Shown piece by piece: positions 22,700 through 34,493 of a DNA stretch of 64,000 nt. This DNA is from Proteles cristata cristata (taxonomy: Eukaryota; Chordata; Mammalia; Carnivora; Hyaenidae), in the NCBI GenBank assembly GCA_017311185.1, contig JAESUZ010003499.1, positions 124,001 through 188,000 on the forward strand. The letters run 5' to 3'. A program made the translations under genes and the position numbers. The first letter of the stretch is position 1. Each line of letters begins with the position of its first letter. A model generated the notes under the pieces. That model was not told where the DNA came from and made no database searches. It saw only the letters and a program-made list of their open reading frames with translations.

Positions 22700-24440
22700 T
22701 GACTGTCCGAGCTGCCTCCTCCTAGATAGGGCTTCCGGCACATTCCGTGTGTGGTTATACATCCCAGTCCGGGTGGTTTGGGCAGGGCGAGATAGAGGTC
22801 ACCAGCCCTGGTCTGGAATTCTCCCTCCTAGGCCTTGTGCTTCAGAAGTGGATTAACCCACAAGCCTTGTATTGCCCCCAGCATCCTGGAAAAACTGAAG
22901 TTTCTAGAGTGGAATTCAGGGGGCGCCTTCTGCAAGATTCCATCCGCCTACCACTCACAAGGCAGCACGCACAGGCTTGGAAACAGTCATGGGAGTTTCA
23001 GTTTTTTCTGTCTGAGGTGGGCTAGCTCTCCTCCACTCCAGGGGAGCCGCTGGACTTCTTCCCCGCCTGCACGTCATCCCCTTCCCCATCCTGCCCACAT
23101 CCCAGCGTCCGAGAGAGCGAGCAGGGAGCCCCGAGTCCTCCACTAGCCGACAGTACCAGGAACCAGCCTGGCCTGGCCCCAGACCCCCGCAGGTGACTGG
23201 GAGGTAACAGGCCAGGTGCGGATGTGGGCACTGACCCTGCCCACCAGAGCTGCAGGGCCTGGCCGCTACCACCCACCCTGGTTAAGTGCCTGGGAATCTG
23301 CACGTCCAACCCAGCAACTCAGGATCCTCAGATGACCCGAGAAGGACGCTTCCCTAGCTGCTCCCACACACACACACCCCCCCATTCAGGCCTCAGATCC
23401 GTGCACAGGGCCAATCTTCTGGGGGTGCGATGGCCTCACACTGTCCCCTCCGGTGGGCTAAGAGGCAGACCCCTCACATTCTTTAAAGCTTCATTCATTC
23501 ATCAACTTGTTGTATCCACTAGGGGTCATCATTTAGGAAAAGGGGTCTCTGGCCCGGCAGGGTCTGTGTTATTCTAGTCCTGCATTTGCTGGGAACACGC
23601 CAGAGGAGCCTCACCCTCGGCTCCCGTTCCGGTCCCCCAGCCGGCAGGGCGGGTATCAGCATCTTCCACCTCACAGGGTCTGGGAGCGCCCAGCGAGTTA
23701 GCACCTGGAGCAGGCCTGACTGCCACCTGTCATCACGTCCTCGCGGAGACCCTGCAGACCCCTGTGGCCTGTCCTCCTCAGAATCCCTACAGGCAAACTA
23801 GTAGAGCCGTGGTAAATGCCACAAAGAGGCTCTTGACATTAAAGAAACAGTCTGGTTTGAAATCCACTCACAGACGTCAGGTCCAGACAGGCCTAACAGG
23901 TGACTCGTGCCAAACAAGCAGCTTCAGGCTTACGTGCTCACCCCCGAGGACAGGAGGGGGACACCTCCCAACCCGTTACCCAAGACAACAGTCCAAAAAA
24001 CCTACAGCCAGCACTTGTAAAATAATCTCAGCACCCCGAAACCAAGAGCATGTAAAACTCCGCACTCTTCCTCAGATGCAAGGGCGGGATGTCCGTAACC
24101 CGGTCAATGGACTAGACCTCACGCGCCAGACACCTTGTTCCAGTGCCCCCATATGGCCACCTCTCCTTCCCAGCCCTGTGCAGGTAGGCGCCTGAGAGCC
24201 AGACACACATCACCGTGGGCAGGGCACGGCGGGTGTGACACCCTTAGGCTCCAGGTGTGGAGGAGGCAGAGTTCCACGTTGTCTGGTTGCAGGTGAACCA
24301 GACCACGACCTCGACCGTCCCCACCAGACTGGACGTGACTAAGAAATGAACTTGCGCTAAGCGGCTGAGACTTTAGGGTTTGTAAATCCTCACAGCACGG
24401 CTGAGCTGGCCCAACGAACCCTCCTCACAGAGGAAGGACA
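22700..24440. other. intergenic stretch without a recognised gene
   Basis: About 1.7 kb just beyond the RAPGEF1 poly(A) site. No interspersed repeat, RNA gene or spliced coding potential could be recognised. It has a short CA-rich patch near 23367-23382. Open frames here are short and lack family resemblance. Confidence 0.5.
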
Positions 24441-24722
24441 CCACAGCATCCCCTCAGTCATGAGAACGGCCTCTGTTAGGAAGGCAACACCCATAATTTG
24501 TTTAAAACTCTTAGAAATCAAAAACTTCCTTAATTTGATAGTTACCTTCCAAAATCCCACGCACATGTCATACTTCACGTTGAGATATTCAGAGCATCTC
24601 CTTTAAAACCGAAACAAGGTAAGGATTCTGCAGTCATGCTGTGCACTCACTGTCGCACTGGAGAGCCTAGTCACTGCTGCAGGAAAAGAAAAATAACAAG
24701 GGATTACTAAGAAAATCTACCA

Positions 24723-24818
24723 GGCTGCCCGGCTGGCTCCATCACTAGCACGTGTGACTCTTCATCTCAGGATCATGAGTTCAAGCCCCACACTGGACAC
24801 AGAGCCTACTTAAAAAAA
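24723..24818 (+). mobile_element. old short CAN-SINE
   Basis: About 96 bp tRNA-like copy lacking the CT-rich stretch; TSD AAAATCTACCAGG (24712) and AAAATCTACCAAGG (24819). Confidence 0.8.
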
Positions 24819-24900
24819 AAAATCTACCAAGGTAGTTAGCTGTACAGTCAGATTAAAAATTGAATATGTTCCTATATACAGTCAACAATTAAACAGTTCT

Positions 24901-25121
24901 TTTTTTTTTTTTTAAGATTTTTTTTTTATTTATTTCTAGGAGAGAGAGACAGCGTGAGCAGGGGAGGGTCAGAGAGAGAGGGAGCCACAGATTGAAACAG
25001 GCTCCAGGCTCTGAGCTGGCAGTCAGCACAGAGCCCGACGCGGGGCTCGAACCCACAAACCACAAGATCATGACCTGAGCGAAAGTCGGACGCTCAACCA
25101 ACTAAGCCACCCAGGCGCCCC
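24901..25121 (-). mobile_element. SINEC, young subfamily
   Basis: Reverse copy inside L1; TSD AACAATTAAACAGTTCT (24884) and AACAATTAAACGGTTCT (25122), one mismatch. Confidence 0.95.
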
Positions 25122-25393
25122 AACAATTAAACGGTTCTTAAAAGATCCCATTTATGCTACTATCACAAGCCTTTAAGGTACTAGGAATAAACCCGACAGA
25201 TGAGTGAAACTTTTATCCTCCCAAAAAAGAGGCTCTAACAATTGTAAGTACCTATGTACCCAACAAAGGACACCGAAATATAAAGCAAGTATCAGCAGAC
25301 TCAAGAGGGGGAAGGGACAGCAGTGGAATACAGGACTTAACGCCCCACTCGTCTCAGCGGACAGATCATCCATGGAGAAACTCAGCAAGGGGT

Positions 25394-25900
25394 TCACAGC
25401 AGCGCTCTGCACAACAGCCCAGACATGGAAAGAGCCTAAGTGTCCACCAACGGACGAATGGATCAAGAAGATGTGGTTTATCTACACCATGGAATACTAC
25501 ATGGCGATGAGAAACAATGACATCTGGCCTGTGTAGCAACATGGATGGACTTTGAGGGCGTTATGCTGAGCGAAATAAGTCCAGCAGAGAAGGACAAATA
25601 TCATATGTGTGCACGTATAGGAGGATTAGGAGGAACTTGACGGAGGAACAAGGGGGAGAAGAAGGGGGGAAATGGTGGGGGAAAGGGAGAGAGGCAAACC
25701 ATGAGAGACTCTTGCATGCTGACAAAAACTGAGGACTGGTGGATGTGGGGGGGAGGGGGGGTGGGCATGGAGGAGGGCACTTGTGGGGATGAGCACTGGG
25801 TGTTCTGTGGAAACTAATTTGACAATAAACTATTTGTAAAAAAATAAAAATAAAATTAAAAAAAAACAAGTTGGGCAGAGAAAGCAAAAAAAAAAAAAGA
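25394..25900 (+). mobile_element. 5'-truncated L1 3' end nested in the older L1
   Basis: About 460 bp of L1 3' end (GACATGGAAAGAGCCTAAG..., AAGATGTGGTTTATCTACACC, TATGCTGAGCGAAATAAGTCC) ending ACAATAAACTATTTGTAAAA and poly(A). It splits the older L1, which resumes at GCCATCAGCCTTAAAGGACAC. The flanks GAGAAACTCAGCAAGGGG (25376) and AAGAAAATCAGTAAGGGG (25901) look like a diverged target-site duplication. Confidence 0.75.
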
Positions 25901-26381
25901 AAAGAAAATCAGTAAGGGGCCATCAGCCTTAAAGGACACATTAGACCAGATGGACTCAAGCCAACATTCCATCCAAAAGCAACAGAAAACACAATTTCGA
26001 GCACACAAGGAAGCAACATACCTGTTACGCCACAAAACAAGCCTTAATAAATGTAAGACTGAAATCCTATCAAGCGTCTTTTCTGACCAGAATTGTATGA
26101 AATGAGAAATCAGTTACAAAAAGAAAACTAGAAATGTTCTGTGGAGGGTAAACAACACACTACTAAGCAACTAACTGGGTCAAAGGAGAAACCCAAAAAC
26201 ACCTTGAAGAAGCAAACAGGCAAATACTACATGCCTAACGTGTGGGGTGTGGTTCTGAGAGGGAAGGTGACAGGAAGAAACTAAAACAACCTGACTTTAC
26301 CAATGAGGAACTAGAAAAAAGAACAAATGAGCCCCAAAGTTAGGAGACAGAAGGAAATAAAGATCAGAAATACATAAAATA

Positions 26382-26580
26382 GGGGCGCCTGGGTGGCTCA
26401 GTCAATTAAGCCTCTGACTTGGGCTCAGGTCATGATCTCACAGCTCATGGGTTCGAGCCCCGCATCAGGCCCTGCGCTGAAAGCTCAGAGCCTGGAGCCT
26501 GCTTCGGATTCTGTCTCTCCTCCCTTTCTCCCTCTCTTAAAATAAATACCCATTAAAAAAATTTTTTTAGATGTTTAAAA
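26382..26580 (+). mobile_element. SINEC, old
   Basis: Forward copy in the L1 at 25.2-31.2 kb; imperfect TSD with AAATACATAAAA character. Confidence 0.92.
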
Positions 26581-26713
26581 AAATACATACATAAAAAAGA
26601 CACTAAAATGATAATAGGAAAGATGAGTGAAACTAAGAGCTGGTTCTTTGAAAAGATGAACAAAATAGACTCCCGAACAGAGTACACAATCAAATGAAAA
26701 TGATGTTACAGCT

Positions 26714-26824
26714 AAAAAAAACGGCAGGGAGGCACCTGGCTGGCCCACTCAGTAGAGCATGTGACTCTTGATCTCCGGGTCATGAGTTCAAGCCCCACAC
26801 TGGGTGTATAGCTTGCTTAAAAAT
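26714..26824 (+). mobile_element. old short CAN-SINE
   Basis: CACCTGGCTGGCCCACTCAG head, ends GGTGTATAGCTTGCTTAAAA; diverged TSD TGATGTTACAGCT / TGACATTACAACT. Confidence 0.75.
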
Positions 26825-26975
26825 TGACATTACAACTGATACCACACAAACACAAAGGATCATAAAGAGACAACTATAAACAACTATATGCCAACTATTT
26901 GACAACCTAGAAGAGGTGAATAAATTCCTAGAAATATACAACCTACCAAGGCAGAATCATGAAGGTACAGAAACA

Positions 26976-27172
26976 GGGGTGCCTGGGTGGCTCAGTCAGT
27001 TAGGCGTCGGACTCTTGATTTCAGGTCAGGTCATGATCTCACGATTTATGGGATCAAGCCACACGTCAGGCTCCACGCTAACAGCATGGAGCCTATGTGG
27101 GATTTTCTCCCTCTCTCTGTGCCCCACCCCACTTGTGCTCTCTTGCTCTCTTTCAAAATAAACTTTAAATAG
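26976..27172 (+). mobile_element. SINEC, old
   Basis: Forward copy with CCCTCTCTCTGTGCCCC stretch, immediately followed by a reverse SINEC. Confidence 0.9.
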
Positions 27173-27182
27173 AAAAAATCTT

Positions 27183-27394
27183 TTATTTTTTTAATGTTTT
27201 TTATTTGTTTTTGAGACAAAGAGAGACAGAGCATGAGTGGGAGAGGGGCAGAGACAGACAGACACAGAATCCGAAGCAGGCTCTAGGCTCTGAGCTGTCA
27301 GCACAGAGCCTATTGCAGGGCTCGAACCCACAAACTGAGATCATGACCTGAGTCGAAGTCGGACGCTTTACCAACTGAGCCACCCAGGCGCCCC
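27183..27394 (-). mobile_element. SINEC
   Basis: Reverse copy next to the preceding one; AAAAAATCTT duplicated at 27173 and 27402 as TSD. Confidence 0.93.
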
Positions 27395-27462
27395 AAGGAA
27401 AAAAAAATCTTAACAGACCAATTACTAGTAAAGTCAGTCCATTCATCAAAAACCTCCCAACA

Positions 27463-27695
27463 GGCACACCTGGATGTCAGTTAAGTGTCTTGACTCTTGA
27501 TCTTGATCTCAGTTCAGGTCATGATCTCACAGTCCAAGAGTTTGAGCCCCATGTCAGGTTCTGTGCTGACAGTGCAGACCCTGCTTGGGATTCTCTCTCT
27601 CTCTCTAGCCTCCCCCCACCCCCCGCCTCTCCCCCACTCGTGCACACACGTGCTCTCTCGCTCTCAAAATAAACTTAAAAAAAAAAAACGAAAAG
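27463..27695 (+). mobile_element. SINEC, old
   Basis: Forward copy; TSD AAACCTCCCAACAG / AAACTTCCCAACAA at its two ends. Confidence 0.9.
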
Positions 27696-28377
27696 AAAAA
27701 CTTCCCAACAAAAGTCCAGAACCAGACAGCTTCACTGGTGAATTCCATATAACATTCAAAAAATGAACACCAATTCATCTCAAATACCTCCAAAAAAAAT
27801 GGAAAAGGAGGGAATATTCCCACACTCCTTTTGTGAGGCCAACCTTCCCTGATACCAAAACCAGACAAGGATGCCATAAGAAAATCACAGGCCAGTGGCC
27901 CTGATCCACACAGATGCAAACGTCCTCAACAGAATGTCAGCAAACCAAAGTCACCAATACCTTAAAAGGATTGTGCACCATGACCCAAGTGGGATGGGAT
28001 TCCAGGGATGGTTCAGCATATACACAAAATCAGTGGGATACACTCACTACATTAACAAAATAAAGGGAAAAAGTCATAAAATCATCTCAGTAGATGCAGA
28101 AAAGGGTTCTGGCAAAAGGCAACATCCATTTATGATTTTTTTAAAAAACCTCAACAAAAGTGGGTACAGAGGGAACACACCTTAACGTAATCAAGGCCAC
28201 CATATATGACAAGCCCACAGCCAGCATCACACTCATTGGTGAAAAGCTGAAAGCTTTTCCTCTAAGGTCAAGAACAAGTCAAGGATGCCCACTCTCCCCA
28301 CTTTTATTCAACATAGTAGTGGAAGTCCTAGCCACAGCAATTAGGCAAGAAAAAGAAAGAAAAGGCATCCCCATTGA

Positions 28378-28594
28378 TGGGTCGCTTGGGTGGCTTAGTC
28401 GGTTGAGCGTCCGACTTTTGCTTAGGTCATGATCTCGCGGTCCATGGGTTCGAGCCCCGCGTCGGGCTCTGTGCTGACGGCTCAGAGCCTGGAGCCTGTT
28501 TCAGTCTGTGACTCCCTCTCTCTCTGACCCTCCCCTGCTCACGCTGTCTCTCTCTCTCCTAGAAATAAATAAAACATTAAAAAAAAATTTTTAA
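28378..28594 (+). mobile_element. SINEC, young subfamily
   Basis: Forward copy in the L1 RT region; perfect 17-bp TSD AAAGGCATCCCCATTGA at 28361 and 28595. Confidence 0.96.
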
Positions 28595-28649
28595 AAAGGC
28601 ATCCCCATTGAAAAGAAGTATAACTGTCACTATTTGCAGATGATAGGAT

Positions 28650-28650
28650 A

Positions 28651-28684
<34 letters not shown>

Positions 28685-28690
28685 TGTATT
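28650..28690. repeat. (TG)n(TA)n microsatellite
   Basis: About 12 TG units, then TATATATATG, inside L1 and next to a partial SINE. Confidence 0.95.
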
Positions 28691-28842
28691 TTTTGTTTTT
28701 TTGTTTATTTAGCTTTAAGAGAAAGAGAAAGAGGGAGACACAGAATCCGAATCAAGCTCCAGGCTCTGAGCTGTCACCACAGAGCCTGATACAGGGCTTG
28801 AACCCATGAACTGGGAGATCATGACCTGAGCTGAAGTCAGAT
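28691..28842 (-). mobile_element. SINEC, partial
   Basis: Reverse copy lacking its head; borders a (TG)n(TA)n tract. Confidence 0.8.
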
Positions 28843-29058
28843 AGTATTATATACAGATGATGTTAAATAGAGAATATATCTGTATATACAGAATATATCA
28901 TTTGCCCTGCAGATTATTTTACAGAAAACCCTAAAAATTCCACAAAAAACTTAGAACTAATAAATGAATTCAGTGAAGTTGCAGGATACAAAATCAATAA
29001 ACAAAAATCCATTGCATTTCCATCTACTAATAATGAGACATTAAGAAAATAACATAAT

Positions 29059-29253
29059 TGGGTGCTTGGGTGGCTCAGTCGGTTAAGCATCTGACTTTGG
29101 CTCAGGTCATGATCTCACAGTTAGTGGGGTCGAGCCCCACATCGGGCTCTGTGCTGACAGCTCAGAGCCTGGAGCCTGCTTTGGATTCTGTCTCTCCCTC
29201 TTTCACTGGCCCTCCCCAGCTCACACTCTCTCTCAAAAATAAAAATATTAGAA
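29059..29253 (+). mobile_element. SINEC, intact TSD
   Basis: Forward copy; perfect 16-bp TSD AAGAAAATAACATAAT at 29043 and 29254. Confidence 0.95.
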
Positions 29254-30415
29254 AAGAAAATAACATAATAGCATCAAAAAGAATAAAATACCTAAAAATA
29301 AGTTTAACCAAGAAAGTGAAAGACCTGTACACTGACAATGAGAAGACATTAATAAAAGAAACTTGAAACACATATAAATGGAAAGCTATCCCATGGTCAT
29401 GGGTCAGAAGAATACTGTTAAAATGTCCATACTACCCAAAGCAATGTACAGATTCAGTGCCGTCCCTCTCAAAATCCCAACTCCATTTTCAAAAGAAATA
29501 AAGCAATCCTCAAACTTGTATGGAACCCCAAAAATACCCTGAATAGCCAAAGCAATCTTGAGAAAGAACAAGGCATCCCACTCCCCGACTTTACACTGTA
29601 TCAAGGAGATTGTAATTAAAAAAAAAAAAGACACATAGATTAATGAAACAGCCCAGAAATAAACCCGTGTGTATATAGTCAACTGATTTACAGCAAAGGG
29701 GTCAAGAATATACAACGGAGAAATGAGTGCCTCTTTAGTAAATGGTGTTGGGAAAACTGAACAGCCACGTGCAAAAGAATGAAGTGACCACGATCTTACA
29801 CTGTACACAAGAATTAACTCAAAGCGGATTTAAAACCTGAATTAAAACCTGAAACCATAAAACCTCAAGAGGAAAATACAGGCAGAAAGCTCCTTGATGT
29901 CGGTCTTGACGATGATGTTTTGGATTTAACACGAAAATCCAACGCAACACAAAGTACAAATGTGCAAGAAGAACTACACCGAACTGAAAAGCTGCCACGT
30001 GCCCAGAGAAACCATCAACAAAGTGAAAGGCAACTGAATGGGAGAAAATATTTGCAAATCATACTTGACAAGGGGCTAATATCCAAAATACATTAAAAAA
30101 AGAATCCCTACAACTTAACAGCAAAAAACAACCTGATTAAGAAAGGGAAGAGGCATTTTTCTAAAGAAGGCATACAAACGGTCAACAGACACATAAAAAG
30201 ATGTTCAGCGTCACTCATCAGCAGGGAAATGCGAATCAAAACTGCAATGAGAGATCACCTTACACCTGTTAGGGTGGCTAATGAATACAACGAACAAGCA
30301 TTAGTGAGAATGTGGAGAAAAGGGAACCCTCATGCCCTGATAGGAATGTAAGCTGGTGTAACCACTATGGAAAACAGCATGAAGTGCCCAAAGTGTTAAA
30401 AAACAGAACTACCAC

Positions 30416-30608
30416 GGGGCACCTGGGGGGCTCAGTCGGTGAAGCGTCCGACTTCAGCTCAGGTCATGATTTCACAGTTCGTGGGTTCAAGCCCTGCGTC
30501 AGGCTCTGTGCTGACGGAGCCTGCTTCGAATTCTGTGTCTCCCTCTCCCTCTGCCCCACTCATGCTCTGTCTCTCTCTCAAAAATAAACAAACATTAAAA
30601 AAAAATTA
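30416..30608 (+). mobile_element. SINEC, first of a tandem pair
   Basis: Forward copy ending in poly(A) at 30608, where the second copy begins. Left TSD AGAACTACCA at 30405. Confidence 0.92.
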
Positions 30609-30807
30609 GGGGCGCCTGGGTGGCTCAGTCCGTTAAGTGTCCGACTTGGGCTCAGGTCACAATCTCACAGTTTGTGTTTCAGCCTCGTGTCAGGCTCTGC
30701 GTGGAGGCTGCTTTGGATTCTGTGCTCCCTCTCTCTCTGCCCCTCCCCTGCTCACACTCTGTCCCTCAAAAAATGAATCAACATTAAAAATTAAAAAAAG
30801 AAAAAAA
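30609..30807 (+). mobile_element. SINEC, second of a tandem pair
   Basis: Forward copy; right TSD AGAACTACCA at 30808 matches the left TSD of the first copy, so both sit in one duplication. Confidence 0.92.
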
Positions 30808-31240
30808 AGAACTACCATATGATCCAGCAATTCCACTTACAGATATTTGTCCAAAGTGGTTTTGGACAAAGATATATGTATCCCCATGTTCACTGCATGT
30901 TCTGGTGGTTCACTGCATGTTCCCTGCCAGAGGCAGGGAATGGAGGGTAGGCAGAATGGGTTAAGGGGTCAAAAGGTACATATCTCTCGCTATAGGTCAT
31001 GGGGATATAACGAACAGCATGGTGACTGCAGTCAACGCTGTATTGCAGATTTCAAAGTTGCTCACGGTAGACCTTAAAAGTCATGGTCACAAGAAAAAAA
31101 CATTTCTAACTACGTATAGTGAGGATGTTAACTAGGATTGTTGTGGTGATCATTTCACAGTATCGAATACTGAATCCTTACCCTGTACACTGGAAATATA
31201 ATGCTATATCTCATTTACACTTCCATATATAAATTTAAAA

Positions 31241-32852
31241 TAAGATTTTATTTTAATAAGACTTTAATAAATTGAGAGACATACGTATTTCATGAACAGG
31301 AAGATTAACTTTCTTAAAGATGTCAGTTATTCCTCAGATAACGTATACATTCAGAAGTATTCCAGAGAAAACTCCACAAGGATGTCGTAGGGTCCTTGAT
31401 AAGTTTATTCTAAAAATGTGTAAGAATTTCTACTTCTGGTAACGGCGGACTCGGTAATTCAGACCAGCCATCCTGCTAAAAAGGCTGTACAAAATATTTT
31501 TAATCACTGCCTGAATTCATCAGAAAGCCAGAAAGTGAATGGATTACTGGACCAGGATTCAGGAGGAGATGGAAACCCAGAGAGGTGAGCCTGACATGTG
31601 AGGCCACCTAGTTAAAGGCATCTGCCACTTCCAGAAGCTCTGTGGCACTTCTGACAAAAGGGAATTTAAGAGTCCAGGGGCGCCTGGGTGGCTCAGTCGG
31701 TTAAGTGTCCGCCTTTGGCTCAGGTCATGATCTCGCAGTTCGTGGGTTTAAGTCCAGCATCAGGCTCTGAGCTAACAGCTTAGAGCCCGGAGCCTGTTTC
31801 GGATTCTGTGTCTCCCTCTCTCTCTGCCCCTCCCCTGCGCTTGCTCTTGCTTTCTCTCAAAAATAAATAAGCATTAAAAAATAATAATGAAAATAAAAAT
31901 AAAGTAAGAGTCCAGAACTCACCAGGCCTTGAGTTGGGACCCCAAGGAAATACCCTCAAAGTGGAAGGAAGACCAAGTGCACACTTGATCTCCCGGGGAC
32001 GGAGCCCGCTTCAAATCCTCTGAGTCCCCGAAAGTGGACCGCTGGCGCCCTAGGCACCTGCCAGAAGCAAACAGAAAGCATCGCCGGCGGAGGTTAACAT
32101 CACCCTGGGCCTCAGATTATTTCCTTAGCATTTCATGTACAGTAAGAAATAACCTGGGACACAAGGAGACCAGCTGGGATTTTGGAAGCACGGTGCCTGG
32201 TCTGGTCTGGGAGCAAGGCGAGACGGAGAATTGAGGTGAATGACTGGAAAACACAAACAGAGGACCGGCAGAACATCCAGAACCAAAATATACATGGACT
32301 CCGTGAGTGTGGTGAACAGTCAGTGACCCGGAGACAGAGGAGCAGCTACGGTCATAGAATGAAGCACCAGAACGGAAAAGGACGGAGCAAACAGGCAGGA
32401 AGACAACGGGCCTGCAAGGGCAGAGTGAGCCTGGAGCCAGAGGGTTCGAGCAGAGACCATGTACAGAGCACACTATTCAAAGCGGCCCAACGTGGAAACC
32501 CTCTGAGTGTCCACCGGCTCACAGAAAGATGAACAAACGTGGTGTTTCCATGCAACAGGACACCATTTACTAAGAAACTGACCTGCCAGGCTTCAACACG
32601 GACGGACCTCAAAACCACGGGTGCGAAAGACGCCAGATCACACGCTTCCATTTGTGTGAAACGGGCAGAAAGGGCGCATCTAGAGACCAAAAGCCGACTG
32701 GTGGGCAAACGGGCATGAGGCATCTTTGGGGTGTGGGATCTGTTCAGAAACCGGATCATGGCGATGGCAACATTACTAAATATAACCGTACACTCCGATG
32801 AGGTTTACGATCTGTAAATTACAGTTCAATAAAGCTATTAAAAAATCACAAC
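31241..32852 (+). mobile_element. further L1-derived fragments
   Basis: 31250-31420 resembles late ORF2 (CATGAACAGGAAGATTAAC). 32470-32850 resembles an older L1 3' UTR (GTGTCCACCGG...ATGAACAAACGTGG, TTACAGTTCAATAAAGC). The middle part (31905-32460) is probably L1 5' or ORF1 region but is too diverged to be sure. Confidence 0.55.
31678..31904 (+). mobile_element. SINEC
   Basis: Forward full-length copy; TSD TAAGAGTCCAG at 31667 and 31905. Confidence 0.95.
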
Positions 32853-33500
32853 TTTCCAAAACTGACTGTGCCAATGATCGGTTTCCTGCTTGTCATGCTC
32901 AGCTCTACCCTTTACTTGCTATTCTCCGATGAGCCCTGGAGGGACACGGCTGGACCGGAGTGGGGGGAGGGGGAGCGGCTGTGGTCGCGGTGCTTGGGTC
33001 GTTCCTGCTCTGCCCACGTGGCCACTAGAGGCTGTCAGGGAGACATCCAGCCAGGCCCCCACAGCCTGCAGCCCAGCCCTGGCGTGGCGAGCACCTCCCC
33101 GTGGCCCCCCGACGTGGCCCGTGCACCCCCTGGGGCTTTGCCACCCTGCTGGCAGCAGACTTCCCAGCCCCAGCCCCACGTGCACGCTCACCTACCAGCC
33201 CTGGCCCATCTGTACCCTCCGAAGAATCGGTCCTGTTCGTCCAGCTCTGGTCTGCACAACACGGTGAGTTTCTTTACAGCCACACCTTCTCCAGGGACAT
33301 CGGAATCCCAGCCTTGGGAACTGGGTCCTTCTATGTTTGCCTTCACAGCTCTCTCCCGTCGTTAATCGTTCTTTATGTTAACCTTTCTCTGTTCAAATTA
33401 CTCCATCCTTAAGTCTCCTGATGGGTCCTTGACTGAAAAAAAATCAAGCCCTAGATCGAAGAAGCTTTATCCCAAGCAGGATGATTAGAAAGAAATCTGT
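32853..33500. other. unassigned intergenic DNA
   Basis: Moderately GC-rich, between L1 remains and a truncated SINE. Short frames on both strands show no family resemblance or splice structure. Confidence 0.4.
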
Positions 33501-33574
33501 GGGGCGCCTGGGTGGCTGAGTCAGTTAAGCATCGGACTTTGGCTCAGGTCATGATCTCACGGTTCGTGACTTCG
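33501..33574 (+). mobile_element. SINEC, truncated
   Basis: Only the tRNA-like head (about 74 bp), stopping at GTTCGTGACTTCGAG. Confidence 0.85.
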
Positions 33575-33780
33575 AGAAGTCTGGGGTGCAAGCTGTAATC
33601 TCTAGGGATCCACTAAAAGACTGTGAAAGGACATCTCATTGCCAGGCTCGTGGGAAGGAACGGGGGCCGACCCAGGAGGAGGCAGGAAGGAGCGAGCAGA
33701 AAGCAGGGCACAAGTGGGACGACTAGAAAGCAAACAGGACGGTGGCTTCACACCCACGTCTTTTTAACTACATTAAACAA

Positions 33781-33887
33781 GGGGCGCCCAGCTGGCTCAG
33801 TCGGTGGAGCCCAGGACTCCTGGTCTCAGGGCTGTGATTTCAAGCCCCACGTCAGGTGCAGAGATTACTTAAAAATAATTTTTAAAA
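33781..33887 (+). mobile_element. old short CAN-SINE
   Basis: GGGCGCCCAGCTGGCTCAGTC head, ends GAGATTACTTAAAAATAATT; its tail was the target of the next SINE. Confidence 0.85.
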
Positions 33888-34122
33888 GGGGCGCCTGGGT
33901 GGCTCAGTCGGTTAAGCGTCCGACTTTGGCTCGGGTCATGATCTCGCGGTTCGTGGGTTCGAGCCCCGCGTCGGGCTCTGTGCTGACTGCCAGCTCAGAG
34001 CCTGGAGCCTGTTTCAGTCTGTGACTCTCTCTCTCTGACCCTCCCCTGCTCACGCTGTCTCTCTCTCTCTCCTAGAAATAAATAAAACATTAAAAAAAAA
34101 AATTAAAAAAATTTAAAAAAAG
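33888..34122 (+). mobile_element. SINEC, young subfamily
   Basis: Forward full-length copy; perfect 16-bp TSD AAAATAATTTTTAAAA at 33872 and 34123. Confidence 0.96.
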
Positions 34123-34269
34123 AAAATAATTTTTAAAAAACCACTAAATGCACTAAATTCTCCCACCAAAAGGCCATCAGACTATTATGTTTTTAGCATT
34201 GCTGTTAACTAGATGTATCTACCCAGAAATGTAAAGGCACAGAAAGGCTGCAAGTAAAAATCAGAGGGA

Positions 34270-34369
34270 GGGGCACCTGGGTGGCTCAGTTGGTGAAGCG
34301 TCCAACCCTTGATTTTGGCTCAGGGCATGATCTCACGGTTCACGAGTTCAAGCCCTGCTTCAGAATTCT

Positions 34370-34406
<37 letters not shown>

Positions 34407-34488
34407 TCTCCCTCTCGCTCTCTGCTCCTCCACCACTCACTTATGCATACATGAGCTCTCTTTAAAAATAAATAAATTTAAAAAAAAG
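34270..34488 (+). mobile_element. SINEC with expanded (TC)n
   Basis: Forward copy in which the CT-rich stretch has grown to about 32 bp of TC at 34372-34403. Confidence 0.92.
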
Positions 34489-34493
34489 TAAAG

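Larger units (their letters stand above)
24440..25199 (+). mobile_element. L1 ORF2 fragment (RT region to ORF2 end), old
   Basis: Decayed L1 in + orientation: TTAATTTGATAGTTACC..., then CCATTTATGCTACTATCACAAGCC and CTAGGAATAAACCC follow the order of late L1 ORF2. It is interrupted by an old short SINE at 24723 and a young SINE at 24901. Frames are broken. Confidence 0.75.
25200..31240 (+). mobile_element. long old L1 element, 5'-truncated, + strand, from ORF2 endonuclease region to 3' end
   Basis: Pieces follow L1 order: endonuclease region (25200-25393, 25901-26380), RT region (27700-28377, with open stretches such as IVHHDPSGMGFQGW and [20 protein letters not shown], the latter RT-typical), late ORF2 (28842-29370), C-terminal region (29400-30400), and 3' UTR to about 31240. 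At least ten SINEs and one later L1 are inserted. ORF2 is interrupted by stops, frameshifts and insertions, so it is inactive. Confidence 0.85.

Noticed and set aside
28160..28432. Reverse transcriptase fragment as a functional gene
   Set aside because: It is a piece of an old L1 ORF2, interrupted by SINEs, stops and frameshifts.
33888..33990. tRNA-Lys genes at SINE heads
   Set aside because: A and B boxes are present, but the tRNA fold is lost and each copy continues into SINE body and A tail; these are retroposons.
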